From Oehlia diaphana (lineage: Eukaryota; Glomeromycota; Glomeromycetes; Glomerales; Glomeraceae): DNA of 21,223 nt. Positions 1 through 11,392 of this stretch are shown in pieces. A program made the position numbers and the translations under genes. Position 1 is the stretch's first letter, and the number at the start of each line of letters is the position of its first letter. The DNA lies in assembly GCA_003833135.1 (NCBI GenBank), contig QZLH01001127.1:7989-29211 (forward strand). The letters run 5' to 3'. Under the pieces are notes generated by a model. It was not told the origin of the DNA. It searched no databases and was given only the letters and a program-made list of their open reading frames with translations.

Positions 1-1211
1 TTTTAAGTTTAGTTTTATATGGTTAATCTGCTTTCCTCTATTTGTGTCTGATTGTATGCGCCAGTGTGAAGCGATACTCTATTCACATCTGATTGGATTG
101 ATTTTAACATATGCGTTGATCGTTAAAATTAACCTTCTGCTTTATTAAAAATAAACATTCTTAAATGTATAGCTTATTTTTAAGCATATAAGAACTGACA
201 TCTAACAATACAATATAGGTTTATCTTATAATCAATCTTATGATGTTAAAGTTTGCAGATATTCGATATACGATACATATATTATTCCCACTATACTGTA
301 TAAGAGAACATATAAATATCGGTATAATTTGATCTTCATATGGGATGGGACAGCAACTCCGTTATTAGCATCGAATATACAGTAATAATGACTATGATAT
401 ACTGCGCATAAGTAAATCAGTGGCTTGTTTTAGTTATTCTGTTATAGGTTGTTAAAAACTCATAATAGTCTATATAATCGAAATATATAAATTTTAGCTG
501 ACAAAAAATATCAGTCCGTCTAATATCATTTCGGAATTTTAATAAGTTAAATTAGTCACTTCTTTATATCTTTTACAATAATGATCTATTAATTTTATGC
601 ATGATAATATGAGCAATATAATAATTATGCTCTTACCATATAGTTACATATTATTTTTATTACCATATGACAATTAAGGAAATACCTATGTTATACATAT
701 AATGATAAGGGGGAAAGTTGACCACCATCATTTTTTTCTTTTAATAATACTCGTCTACTTTTCTTTACAACTTATTATTTCATTTTCTTTTAATATAATT
801 AGAGATAAAAAGTTTTATTAACCAGTTATTCCCCCGCATCAATGACATTATTTATAACGTGTCCTTATTGATATTTTGAATAGATAGTGAGGAGAACACA
901 ATATGGCGCAACCTGAGATACATCAGATACGTCACTAATCAAATGTCTACACCTAGCTCGATATAACTATTATGCGATGAATTTCACGATAAAACAATTT
1001 TTTTACAATTTTATCTTTATACAGTATATACAGTATATGATCATATAAAAATCGTTCTATCAAACTTACAAAAGAAAATTTGATATAGAAATACTTTTAA
1101 GTGAATCGAAAGGTTCGTTATATTGAGTTCTGACTGTAGTTTAAATTCCATTTTTATCAATAGACTTCGAAAAGAATTATTATAGAGGAAATTACTTCTT
1201 TAGTAAATTGG
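1..1211 (-). other. gene-poor AT-rich region with short coding-like debris
   Basis: I find no intact gene here. Two short minus-strand stretches have amino-acid composition more like real protein than random AT-rich sequence. One runs from an ATG at 110 to a stop at 15 (31 aa, beginning MLKSIQSDVNRVSL). The other is an open stretch around 870-955 without a start codon. They are in the same orientation as the decayed gene at 1212-1718 and could be further debris, but the link is only an inference. No tRNA, rRNA or terminal repeat was seen. Confidence 0.25.
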
Positions 1212-1718
1212 TTAGTCAATAACTTTTGTAAATGTATTGTTATTGTGCATGAAGTTTAATTGTTGTACAAATTCATATAAGAAATGATTTAATTCGTCCC
1301 TGTCCATATTGTTTATAAAAATCACATAGAATAACATGGCAAGAATTTTAATGACCAAGGAAATTAATTTATATTACACTTAATTCGTGATCCAGATGTC
1401 GATCAATAAAAATTCGTAAATAATAAGAATCTGCCGTGAAGTGAATTTTTAATTTTTATCGGAAGAGAAATTAATAATGCATTCGAAAGCGCTATAAAAT
1501 ATTGTGATACATTTTCATTTTGTTGCACTGAATGCAGTGATACCTTACCCACAAAAATGCCAATTAAATAAATTTCATAAATTTCGCCCCATTTTTTGAT
1601 AGTAATTTTCACTGATTTTATAGCCGTATCTCGAATTAATGATTTTTTCGATTATCTCCGAAAGTTTATACAATAAAAACAAGTAATTATTATCATATGC
1701 CTCGGGTTTGGGTTTATA
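1212..1718 (-). pseudogene. decayed protein-coding gene, family unknown
   Basis: Successive minus-strand reading frames hold protein-like sequence that hops frame, the usual look of an old gene with indels. The first is open from 1718 to a stop at 1577 (47 codons, starting YKPKPEAYDNNYLFLLYKLS). A second frame takes over near 1612 and runs to 1403 (contains KKWGEIYEIYLIGIFVGKV). A third covers 1440-1369 (FTADSYYLRIFIDRH). A fourth is a 31-codon stretch from an ATG at 1307 to a stop at 1212 (MDRDELNHFLYEFVQQLNFM). Trp, His, Gln and Gly are more frequent than in random AT-rich translation. I do not recognise the family. Real introns between the fragments are an alternative, but I did not find convincing paired splice sites. 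Confidence 0.35.
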
Positions 1719-2126
1719 CTAAGCGATATTAAAATAATATAAACAAGATTCAAATTTAAACGTAATAGTTTTCTTTTTTAAATGATATTTAATAAATTTA
1801 AATAAATGAGACTCCGAAATTGGGAGAATAAATATAAAATATAATAAATAATAATGATAAAATAATAATTTAACAAGTAATATATAATATATACATATAA
1901 TAAGCAAATAAATAATATATTGCCCTCCCACTCAATAACTGAATTGTTATGCATGTCACTCAAGATCAGACCTAATTTTAACAATTTATATAATTAACTT
2001 ATGCAAAGATAATGGACTACTAAGATCAAACACAACCCTAATAGGCTAGACAAATATATTTGAAAAAAAAATGTCAAAGTATAATCAAAAGCCCCATTCT
2101 TATAAATGTAATTAATCATTGATTAA
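1719..2126. other. AT-rich spacer downstream of the F-box gene
   Basis: Very AT-rich sequence dominated by TA and TTA runs. Open frames here are made almost wholly of Tyr, Ile, Leu and Phe, as expected by chance from such composition. It probably includes the 3' untranslated region of the minus-strand F-box gene. Nothing else is supported. Confidence 0.4.
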
Positions 2127-3599
2127 TTAACTAACTTTTTTTTGAATCCATTCAAAATCATCAAAAGTTTGACCATATGAAACATTCTCATAATTTTCAA
2201 CTATTCCTTCTGCTTTATATTTTTCCATAAAATCAATATTATTTAGACAATAATTACTAGAACAATAAAGTGGAGTAGTTTGTAATAAAATTGGATGTCT
2301 TCCTTTCCAATTATCAAGAAATAATTTTATAGAATCTAATTTTGGAGATTCATTAAAATAAAATTTAAATTTAAATAAACAATTTGGTGAAGATTTGGCC
2401 AAAACTTCAAATAAATGATCCCAATTAATTACCCTATCATTATGTTCTATATTATAACTATCAAACATATTATTAACTAAAATGTATAAACCATTCAAAT
2501 ATTGACAATTAATTAACAATTTTTCTAACTCTAATATATTACTATTTCTGATGACCAATTTAAGATATTTGAGATATGTACAATTTTGATAAATAGCTTG
2601 AATGATCCTCTTATTATTATTCTCATCATGACTCACATAATCAATATTTATTTCATTAAGATATCCTCTTGAATTTTCAATTAATATGATTAAAACCTTA
2701 ATTGGAACTCTTCTAGCCTTTAAAACTTGTAAAAAAGGAAATGATAATCTTTCCAACCAATTACATGCCTTTAATTCATTAAAATTATCATCCAATTCTA
2801 ACCTTTTTAAATTTACAAAAGAAGTTAGAGTCTTTGTAACAGGTATATTTGTTGTAGTAAAATGTTGAATAATATTTGCATGTTTAATTAATGAATTTTC
2901 AAGAATTTCACAAAATGGTTCATCTGTTTTATAATGACACTTTGTTATGAATTTAATACTAAATAATTTTTTTGGTGTTTCAATCAATTTAATAATTTCA
3001 TAATTATTATTATCATCTTGAATGAAAAGTTCCAATTCTTTAATTAATTTACAAAATTTTGTTAATCCATTTAATACTTCATCATTTATATTAGTACTAC
3101 AACTAAGAAAGCCAATTTCTGAAAAACAATCTTTAGCTCCAGGAATATTTTGTATTTTATAATCAAATTTTTGTGGTATATAAAGATGTGTAAATTTTGT
3201 ATTTTCATTAATAAAAAGTTTAAATATTTCTTGTTTAATATTTAAAATTTCTTTTTCTTCATTTATATTATTAATAATTATCTTTTCAATTTCTTTTAAA
3301 TTTAAATGTCTACAAAAACTAATATACTCAAATAATGGCTTGTTATATGAATTTATTAAAAAGTCATAACGTTTTGTTAAATGATTTTTTAATTTTTCAT
3401 TCGTTGAATGTGAAATAATAACTTTTAATAATAATTTTTCATTTCCTCCCTTCAAATATTTCCATGGATTTTTCCATAAAATTGGTACAAGTATTTCACA
3501 CCATGTCTTATTAACTAAAATACATGATCGAAGTGTCGTTTTATCATTTTGTAATTCTTCAAATATCAAATAAAGGACGTCTCCGTTTAAATTGAACAT
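2127..3599 (-). CDS. F-box protein with LRR-like C-terminal region
   Basis: An intact, intronless gene of 490 aa. Residues 1-45 form an F-box (MFNLNGDVLYLIFEEL..., then LRSCILVNKTWCEILVPILW), the domain that docks onto Skp1 in SCF ubiquitin ligases. The rest is Leu/Ile-rich with LRR-like strands (around 183-192, 261-270, 288-296, 340-350 and 364-374), which in this class usually recognise the substrate. The C-terminus (FMEKYKAEG... FDDFEWIQKK) has the ending I associate with the expanded Rhizophagus F-box/LRR family; that is recalled, not searched. The start is the first ATG and begins directly with the F-box. It is likely soluble, with no signal peptide or membrane segment. Substrate unknown. 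It lies on the same strand as the kinase genes but 1.9 kb away with its own upstream region, so there is no sign of co-transcription. Confidence 0.85.
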   Translation of the reverse strand: MFNLNGDVLYLIFEELQNDKTTLRSCILVNKTWCEILVPILWKNPWKYLKGGNEKLLLKVIISHSTNEKLKNHLTKRYDFLINSYNKPLFEYISFCRHLNLKEIEKIIINNINEEKEILNIKQEIFKLFINENTKFTHLYIPQKFDYKIQNIPGAKDCFSEIGFLSCSTNINDEVLNGLTKFCKLIKELELFIQDDNNNYEIIKLIETPKKLFSIKFITKCHYKTDEPFCEILENSLIKHANIIQHFTTTNIPVTKTLTSFVNLKRLELDDNFNELKACNWLERLSFPFLQVLKARRVPIKVLIILIENSRGYLNEINIDYVSHDENNNKRIIQAIYQNCTYLKYLKLVIRNSNILELEKLLINCQYLNGLYILVNNMFDSYNIEHNDRVINWDHLFEVLAKSSPNCLFKFKFYFNESPKLDSIKLFLDNWKGRHPILLQTTPLYCSSNYCLNNIDFMEKYKAEGIVENYENVSYGQTFDDFEWIQKKVS

Positions 3600-3921
3600 T
3601 TTTAGAAAGAAAATTCTCTTGTTAAAAAAATATTATTCATACTGTATTACTTAATGACGTTCCATGTTGTACATTCACTATACCACATTTATTATACAAA
3701 TATAGGTATATTTGCCGTGTGATCATGATCATGCGTAGTAACAGAAATCCACGTGGGCAATCATTTTTCAACAAGTGGTCACGAAGATCATTACGTAATT
3801 AATGCAGATCATTATTTTTTTTTAAAAAAAACAAAATATTTTTCTTATGACGTACATTAGAGTATTTTTGCTATAGAAATTTTAACGATTTAACAGAATA
3901 TTACATACTTGAAAAGTTCTT
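3600..3921 (-). promoter_or_regulatory. upstream region of the F-box gene with palindromic motifs
   Basis: This sequence lies upstream of the F-box start codon. It contains TTACGTAA at 3791-3798 (192 bp upstream of the ATG), an 8-bp palindrome CCACGTGG at 3749-3756 with an E-box core CACGTG, and GATCATGATC at about 3721-3730. TTACGTAA is a classic site of fungal AP-1-like bZIP factors and CACGTG a classic bHLH site. That these work here is inference. Confidence 0.25.
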
Positions 3922-4985
3922 TCATTCTGCTTCTTCAACCATTAATGAAATTAATTCACACTTTAAATATTCTTCTTTTTCAATATCATCAATTCTCAAA
4001 TTAATATTTTTGTCATTTCTTTTTTTCAAATTCATATTGTATATTTTTCTCAACTGGTTCAAAAAAAGACTTGTCGTAGATTAATGTTAAGAGCCAAATT
4101 AAATTGATTATAAATAAATGGATATCATGTATTTCTTTTTACCTAAATTTGTTATAATAAAAATTAATATTTTTTGATGTTGTTTGGCGTGCCAATGTCA
4201 TTAGACATTCTAATCATTTCGACTCCTTTTACTAAAACTCCATTAAATAATTTCTTAAAATAATTTGCCCTTAAAGTAGTATTACCAATTTGCTGTATCG
4301 TCTTTTGGACTAATTCTTGACGATAATTATACCAAAAAATACATACAAAATTGTGCCGTTTTTGTGACCATTTTTGGATTTATAAACACAAGAAAACCCA
4401 TCTCCATCTGGGACTGGCTCATTTCACCGACAATCATTCTACCAACAGCTTTGATATCCTAATCCACTTACCCTCCAACCCTAATTTTCTTAACCCTAAC
4501 TTTAGTCCTAAATTTCCTTGTCGGTGAGATGATTGTCGGCGAAATACTTGTTTTCGAAATGACACTGTCGGTGAAATGACTGTCGGTGAGATAATTGTCA
4601 GTGAAATGATTGTCGGTGAAATGAATGCGACCCTCCATCGGGGATAATTGACTTGTAAGCATCAAATTATCATCTGTTGAAAGTTTTTCAACCAACCATT
4701 CTAAATTAATAACAAATTTTGTTGCAAACTGAATGTTATTTACAACATAAAGTCATTAATTAATAGGGATTAAATCAGTTAACAATTCGAAAAGGTGATC
4801 AGTAATTTCTTTCGAAACCATTTAGAAATAATCATTATCTATATTTTCTTTAGATTTTCGTTTATTTTGTTTGGTAGTTGATAACAATTAATACATTGTT
4901 TAATTGGATTATTGGGAATTTTGGCGGTAAAGAACAAGTTATCATTAAGATTTGTTTGTTGTAGCCTTGACAAATCATTTTGTAA
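3922..4985 (-). pseudogene. decayed protein-coding gene interrupted by a fold-back insertion
   Basis: Protein-like stretches follow one another on the minus strand in shifting frames. In order: about 4979-4840 (contains PNNPIKQCINCYQLPNKINE), 4821-4760 (MVSKEITDHLFELLTDLIPI), about 4745-4633 (NLEWLVEKLSTDDNLMLTSQ), then an insertion at about 4412-4632. Next come about 4411-4330 (GFLVFINPKMVTKTAQFC), 4379-4164 (71 open codons, contains YRQELVQKTIQQIGNTTLRA) and about 4075-3922 (a 37-codon piece from an ATG at 4035, ending LISLMVEEAE). No frame is intact. I do not recognise the family; the first piece has a lone C-x2-C pair. The first piece is also open in an overlapping frame, so its exact reading is unsure. 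An intron-rich live gene is less likely, because the frame changes lack matching GT-AG pairs and an insertion splits it. Confidence 0.4.
4412..4632. mobile_element. fold-back/MITE-like element built of TCGGTGAAATG repeats
   Basis: The ends carry a perfect 20-bp inverted repeat: TCATTTCACCGACAATCATT at 4419-4438 and its complement at 4605-4624. The inside right half (4519-4627) is a run of about seven degenerate copies of TCGGTGAAATGATTG. The left half has two CCCTAA telomere-like hexamers (about 4479-4509). The flanks share CTCCATC followed by one variable base and GG (4402-4411 and 4633-4642), which fits a target-site duplication. The element also splits otherwise protein-like sequence at matching codons (SPMEG before, QMEMG after), which supports a true insertion. 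No transposase is present and the superfamily is not assigned. Confidence 0.5.
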
Positions 4986-5473
4986 GAAAAAAAATACTAA
5001 TATTATATATCATAAAAGAAGAAAAATAATAAAAATAAAAAATGTGTCGTAAAAAAAAAGGAAAGAGAAAAGGATAAAAAAAAAATAAATAATACAATAA
5101 ATAAACTATAAAATAGACTATCACAATATATATAATTATTTTCGGGACCACCTTTCTGGGTGATGCCGAGTTAAACTTTTTGATTTCACATTAGTGACAT
5201 ATCAGTTAGTTATACTGATGCTGTGAAGGATTGATAAATAAGAGAAACAATAGTAACAACTAACAATAGTGAACCCCTATTTTGTCAAATGTTAGTATCG
5301 AGTATTTGCACGAAAATCATTGAGCGAAAATTAAAGAAACGTCAAATAAATAATACAAACGAGAGAAATTTATATAATTTATATTTGTACATTTTATATT
5401 TAACAATAAAAAAAAAGAATCATTAATAGGATAAAAAAATATCAGTTTATTTATTTATTAAAACAATAAACTT
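4986..5473. other. intergenic spacer, A-rich
   Basis: This lies downstream of kinase-Sel1 gene A. It holds A-rich runs (about 4984-5100) and one less AT-rich patch at 5143-5180 that I could not assign. Just past the stop of gene A on the minus strand are overlapping AATAAA motifs (about 5450-5470), suited to a poly(A) signal. No further gene is supported. Confidence 0.35.
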
Positions 5474-7809
5474 TTAATTATTATGTCCTAAATATTTCAA
5501 TTTATTTTGTGCACTTTGAAATCCTTGATTAGCAGATTTTTTATACCAATAAATGGCTAGATCTATATTTTGTTTAATACCTTCCCCATCTTCATACATT
5601 AAAGCAAGATTATATTGAGCATCACAACATTCCAATTTTGCTGCTTCTTGAAATAATTCAAATGCTTTTTTCTTATCAATATTAGTTCCAATCCCATTAT
5701 TATAACAATAACCTAATAAATTCATTCCATCTGAATGATCTTCAGCAGATTTTTTAGCCAATTCAAAAGCTTTATTATAATCCTTTTCTGTACCTTCACC
5801 ATCAAGATATAAATTAATAAGATTACATTGAGCTCTAATATTACCTAAATCTGCAGCTTTTTGATATAATTTAAATGCTTTTTTCATATTAATTTCAGTT
5901 CCAATTCCCATACTATAACAATAACCTAACCTATTTATTCCATTTGGATTTCCTACTTTTGCTAATTTTTTAGATAATTCAAAAGCTTTATTATAATTTT
6001 TTTTAATACCTTTTCCTTCTATATATATACTAGCAAGAACTAATTGTGCTACAACATTTTCTAATTCCACCGCTTTTTGATATAATTCATAAGCTTTATT
6101 TTTATTAATACAAGTTATAATTCCATGATAATTAAAATATCCAAGTAAATAAATAGAATTTGAATCATTTTGATTATTATAATTATTATTTAAAAGCCAA
6201 TTATAAATTTCTTGTAATTTTATCTCTTGATTATTAAAATAATTTAAAATATATCTTCTTATAACATATTCTTCTTTACCTTTATTTAAACATTGAAGAT
6301 AAAATTTCATTAATTCATCAATCACAATACTTAAATCTTCTTCAGATATATTTTTATGAATATATTGAATTGTTGGTTCTGTTTCTTTTATTTCTTTCAA
6401 ATAAATTTTATCAAAATTTTGAATAATAATTTTTTGTGATTCTTTAAATAAATCATTATTGTTATTATGATTGTTATCTAACTTTTCATTATCATCCGTT
6501 TGTATCTTAATAATTTCTCGTAATTTGGAAATTATTTGATTCATTACTGGTCTATTATCTGATTCTCCATTCCAACATTCTAAATTACCATCCGACAAAC
6601 GTTAGAATTACGTTAGAATTACGTTAAAATTAATTAAACATGAAAATTGAATAAAATAATAATTCAATAGATTTTCAAAACAAAAAATAATTTGAGCGAT
6701 ATTTACCGATATAAAGATTAGAATAATCAAGAGGAGTATTTGAAACAATAGTTTCTCTGTAACCTTGTAAAATTTGGTTTACCAAATTAGAATCGTATAA
6801 TTTACCTTCGAACGGTGGTTTACCACTTGTTATCTCCCACAAAAGTACTCCAATACTATAAATATCGCTCTTTTCATTAAATATAAACGATCGTACTATA
6901 TTATTTGATTCAACAATTAAACATTTTGGATCAATATAAGGAATTTTATCAAGTAAATCTGATGATTGTTTAGATATTTCTTTGATTCTATTTGATAATC
7001 CAAAATCTACTAATTTTATAGTAGTATTCTTATGAACTAATATATTACCAGAATTCTATTATAAAATAAAATATAAGCGATCAAACCGTAAAGTGAATTT
7101 TAAATAATTTAACGAAAAAATAATTTAATTACCAAATCGCCATGTATAATTCCTTTATCATGTAAAAATGATACAGTATTTGTTAACTGGTACGCCAATT
7201 TGTATTTGTCTTCCAAAATAAGATTCTTAAAATTCTCTTTCAAATAACTACGAAGAGATCTACCATCAACATCCTCCAATACTAATAAATATTCTTTCGC
7301 TTGATCATTATGATTTTCTAAAGAAAATAATTTAATTAATGCATTAGAACATTTTCTTTCCTTTTTTTTTTAAAAAAAAAAAAAAAATCTATAAATTCGA
7401 AATACGTAAATACCTTTATTTGTAATCCCATAAAAGTTTATGATATTTTCATGGAAATCAATTTCACGATAAAGTTTAATCTAAATTTACAAAAATAAAT
7501 TAATAATTAAATATTTTATAAATTACTAATTAAAATATAATAATTTTTTTTAAAAAAAAAAATTACCTCTTGAATGATTTCTTTTATATCGACATTATCA
7601 ATATTAAAAGATTTTAATATAAAATAATGATCCGAATTTTTCCATTTTACACGATAAAAATTTCCGAAATTACCATCATAGAATTTTTCAATATTATGAA
7701 AATCATTATAATCATAATATTTTAAGTAATTTTTAAGAATATTTTCTTCAATCCAATTAATCCATTCATTTGTATTTACGGTAACTTTATTATTTTTTAT
7801 GTCGGACAT
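5474..7809 (-). CDS. kinase-Sel1 paralog A: protein kinase (non-RD, HGD) with six Sel1 repeats
   Basis: Five exons, all with GT-AG introns: 7809-7567, 7480-7414, 7317-7133, 7055-6707 and 6579-5474. The joined frame is open for 649 aa; intron phases are 0, 1, 0, 1. An N-terminal NEWINWIEENI motif is followed by a kinase domain (about 38-300): a weak glycine loop (YDGNFG, 44-49, first Gly replaced by Tyr), ATP-binding Lys66, helix-C Glu81, HGDL (162-165) in place of HRDL, Asn169, DFG (182-184), PYIDPK (204-209) in the APE position, and KSDIYSIGVLLWE (227-239). Catalytic Asp, Asn and DFG are all present, so activity is possible, but it is a non-RD kinase. After a polar linker come six Sel1 repeats (about 423-645), helix-pair scaffolds for protein binding. 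It is cytosolic by appearance. The ATG was chosen because it matches the start context of paralogs B and C. Substrate unknown. Confidence 0.85.
6599..6631. repeat. three tandem copies of an 11-bp unit inside intron 4 of gene A
   Basis: ACGTTAGAATT occurs twice in a row, followed by a variant ACGTTAAAATT. It sits in the last intron of gene A, which is 127 nt long against 76-79 nt in paralogs B and C, so this small expansion explains part of the extra length. Confidence 0.7.
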
Positions 7810-8999
7810 GTAATCCTTATTATTAATAATGATTTTGATTATATATTTTATTGGAAATTTTTTTTGGACATGAAACTTGAATAATAATTTAATTTTTAAA
7901 TAATAATTTTGAAATACTTTATTGGAAAAGAATTTTTTTTTTCCTTTTTTTTTTTTCTTTAAACGTATAAAAATCTATGTTTCATGCATGAATGTTATAA
8001 TTTGTCATACCTTGTTGATCAATCATATGACTTGAATACAACATTTATTCGATGCATGATTTTAAATTTTTTATTACAAAGATTTAACAAATTATGACCA
8101 ATCTTGGCCATATTCACTCAAGTATAAAAATATAATATTCATATGACCATTACGTAATTTATATAATAACATTAATTACAAAGTATAGTTGTTTTATATT
8201 ATCGGTAATTTGTTTTTATATTTTTGGCACATGACCTAGGATTCTTCCTTTTTACGATATTAATAGCATGCATTTATGGTCACATCTCCGTTTAACATAT
8301 AATATTTGTTGTATAATACCATAATTTATTTTCATTTTATTCTTTACAATTAATTACGAATGATTGATTGAACAAAAAATGATTGTGATCGACATCGCAC
8401 AATATTCCAAAAATGATTAAGAACTGAGATAGAAAAAAACCTACAAATGTGATTCATGTGTTATTTCAATCATTTTTTTTAAAATGTGCATTTTTAATAC
8501 GTAAGGATAATTTTAAGGAAGAATTTACTTAAATAGTTCATCCATACGTTTAGCCCATCTATTTGTCATCTATTCCGGTATAACGTTTAACCAAATTTTT
8601 AAGAAAAAAAACATAACATTTATTTTGACTATAGCTTTTTTTTTTATTGATTGTATAATGAACAAATTATAACATAATTTGGCATGTGAATTAATTTCTA
8701 AAAAAAGGAGGTTTCACCTTTTCCGTGAGGTAACCAGTGACCACACAACAAACATATATGCAAGTGTATATCATGGGAATATCAAACATAATATTTTGCA
8801 AATCTTTATTTATAAAAATCAAAATAAAAAATAAAAATTATAAACTTATTTAGAATCTTATAATATCACGTGAAATAATAGATAGCATAATATTTTACGC
8901 TTTAATGTTATTTGAAACTAAAGAATAATAAAACCTTATATTTTGCTAATAGTAAAATATTTTAATAAATTTCTTAAAAATTTCATGTAATAATTCATT
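7810..8999. other. intergenic region between kinase-Sel1 genes A and B
   Basis: A 1.19-kb AT-rich spacer holding the upstream region of gene A and the downstream region of gene B. TTACGTAA occurs at 8150-8157, 341 bp upstream of the gene A start, matching the motif upstream of the F-box gene and of gene C. One short minus-strand stretch near 8530-8570 reads MTNRWAKRMDELFK before a stop. It looks protein-like but is too short to call. No mobile element was recognised. Confidence 0.3.
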
Positions 9000-11243
9000 T
9001 TATTCTTGAAGATTATTTAATCTAGTTTGAGCACTTTGAAAACCTTGTTTAGCAGATTTTTTGTACCAATAAATTGCTTGATTAATATCTTTTTTAATTC
9101 CATTCCCATTTTCATACATTAAAGCAAGATTATATTGAGCCACATCAAGTCCTAAATTTGCAGCTTTTTGATATAATTCAACAGCTTTTTCCATATTAAC
9201 ATCTGTTCCAATTCCATTTTTATAATAATAACCTAATAAATTTATCCCATCTGAATATTCTCCTTTTGCTGAATTTTTTGATAATTCAAATGCCTTTTTT
9301 TGATTTATTTCAGTACCTTTTCCTTCTTCATACATTAAAGCGAGATTATATTGAGCTTTAATATTTCCCAAGTTTGCCGATTTTTGATACAATTCAAATG
9401 CTTTTTGCATATCAATATCAGTTCCAATTCCAAGATCATAACAATATCCTAACATATTTATTCCATTTGAATGTTCTCTTTCTGCTAATTTTTTAGATAA
9501 TTCAAATGCTTTATTATAATTTTTATCAACACCTTTTCCATTAACATACATATAAGTAAGGTCAACTTGTGCCACACTATTTTCTAACTTTGCTGCTTTT
9601 TGATATAATTCATAAGCCTTTTGTTTATTAATATTAATTTTAATTCCATGATAATTAAAATATCCAAGTAAATAAACGGAATTTGAATCATTTTGATTAT
9701 TTAAAAGCCAATTATAAATTTCTTGTAAATTTAATTTATGATTATTAATATAATCAAATAAATGTTGTTTCCTTACACTTTCTTCTTTTCCTTCATTTAA
9801 TTCCTTAAAATAAAGATTAACCAATTCATCAATTATGATACTTAGATCTTCTTCAAATATATTTTTGTTAATATTTTGAGTAGTCGGTTCTATTTCAATT
9901 ATATTCAACTTCATAAAATTTTGAATTATTTGAGGTGATTCTCTATTTAAATTTGGTACATTCTCTGATTGTTTTACGTTTGTTTCTGTAATAATTGTTT
10001 TTAATTTATCAACGACTTGATTAATAGTTGGTCTATTGATTGGTTCGTTATCCCAACATTCTAAACAGATGTAAAAATAAGAAATTAATATATCAAACTA
10101 AGTAAAATCATGATGTTAAAAAAATTATATATTTACCAGTATAAATCTTTATATAATCTTCGGGTGTATTTGGTACAGGATTTTCTTTCAATCCTTGTGA
10201 AATCTTATACATTAAACCAAGATCATAATTCTCTTCATGAAATGGTAATTTTCCACTAGATATCTCCCACAATAATACACCAACACTATATATGTCGCTC
10301 TTTTCATTTAATAAATAGGTTTGTATTTGATTGTCTCTTTGTCCATTAAAACATTTTGGGTCAATATAAGGAATCGTTCCAAATAACTTGGATTGAAAGC
10401 CGATTTTTTCATCAATTTTTTTTGAAAGCCCAAAATCGGTCAATTTAATATTATTTTGATGAATTAAAACGTTATTTGAGTGCTATTATTAAAATATAAA
10501 GAGAACAATTAAAATTATAGCCAGAAAAAAAAAATACGTATAAAATATAATAAATAAATTTACCAGATCGTGATGTACAATTTTTTCGTCATGTAAATAT
10601 GATACGGCACAAGTTAGTTGAAAAGCCAAATTAATTTTATTGTTCCAAGTAAGGTTTCCAAAATTTTCTCTCAAATATTTACGAAAGTTACCACCGTCGG
10701 CATATTCCATCCCTAAATATTTTTTCACTTGGCCATCTCGATTTTCTAAAAAAGAATTATTAATGGATAAATTAAAAAAAAAATATTTTTTTTATATATA
10801 AGCATATATAAACACGTTATTTCAATTATATAATATATTCATACCTTTATCATCCGTAATTCCAAAAAATTTAATAATATTTTCGTGAAAATTAATTTTG
10901 CGATTAAGTTTAAGCTAAATTAATAAATGATTTAATATAAAAAAAAAAATGCAAAACAATATATATATATATATTAATTACATATAATGTATTGTTATTA
11001 TATTTTATTTATTACCTCACATAAGATAGTGGCGTTGTCTAGATTAAAAGATTTTAATACAAAATATTGATCCGAGTTTTTAATATTTGCGCGATAAACA
11101 TTTTCATATTCCCCGTCGTCAATTCTTTCAATATTATAAAAATTATTGTATTCATAATATTTTATATTATTTTTTGATATAACTTCTTCAGTCCATTTAT
11201 CAGAATTTTTGGAAGTTTGTAATTCATCTTTGTTATTAGACAT
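9000..11243 (-). CDS. kinase-Sel1 paralog B: divergent protein kinase (HHD) with six Sel1 repeats
   Basis: Five exons: 11243-11016, 10914-10845, 10745-10564, 10482-10137 and 10060-9000. They join to an open frame of 628 aa, with intron positions and phases (0, 1, 0, 1) as in genes A and C. The kinase domain has a badly eroded glycine loop (DDGEYE, 42-47, with only one of three glycines), Lys64, helix-C Glu76, HHDL (157-160) in place of HRDL, Asn164, DFG (176-178), PYIDPK, and KSDIYSVGVLLWE. Catalytic Asp, Asn and DFG remain, but the loop change makes this the copy most likely to be a weak kinase or a pseudokinase. Six Sel1 repeats (about 404-625) follow a linker and resemble those of gene A closely. 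A tRNA-like repeat lies 150 bp upstream of the start codon. No TTACGTAA motif was seen upstream, unlike for A and C. Partners and function beyond signalling and scaffolding are unknown. Confidence 0.85.
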
Positions 11244-11392
11244 TGAAAAATATTAAAAAATTTTCTAAAAAAAAAAATAGTTATTTTTTTAAAAAAAATT
11301 AAAATTACTCACAAAATACCATGAAACGTAAAAAATGTGATTAATATAAATAGTACAGAGCAGGATTTTTTACTTGTTTTACTTGTTTTTAG

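Noticed and set aside
4468..4695. Open frame across the fold-back element as a gene with HFTDN repeats
   Set aside because: The repeated peptide is only the translation of the DNA repeat; the first third belongs to the decayed host gene.
5143..5180. GGGACCACCTTTCTGGGTGATGCC as part of a 5S rRNA gene
   Set aside because: The rest of the 5S sequence and its internal boxes are absent on both strands.
10845..10914. Lys in NRKINFHENI of gene B as a lost helix-C glutamate
   Set aside because: Counting from the HENI motif, the helix-C Glu is the last residue of exon 1 and is kept in A, B and C. The changed residue is at a non-critical position.
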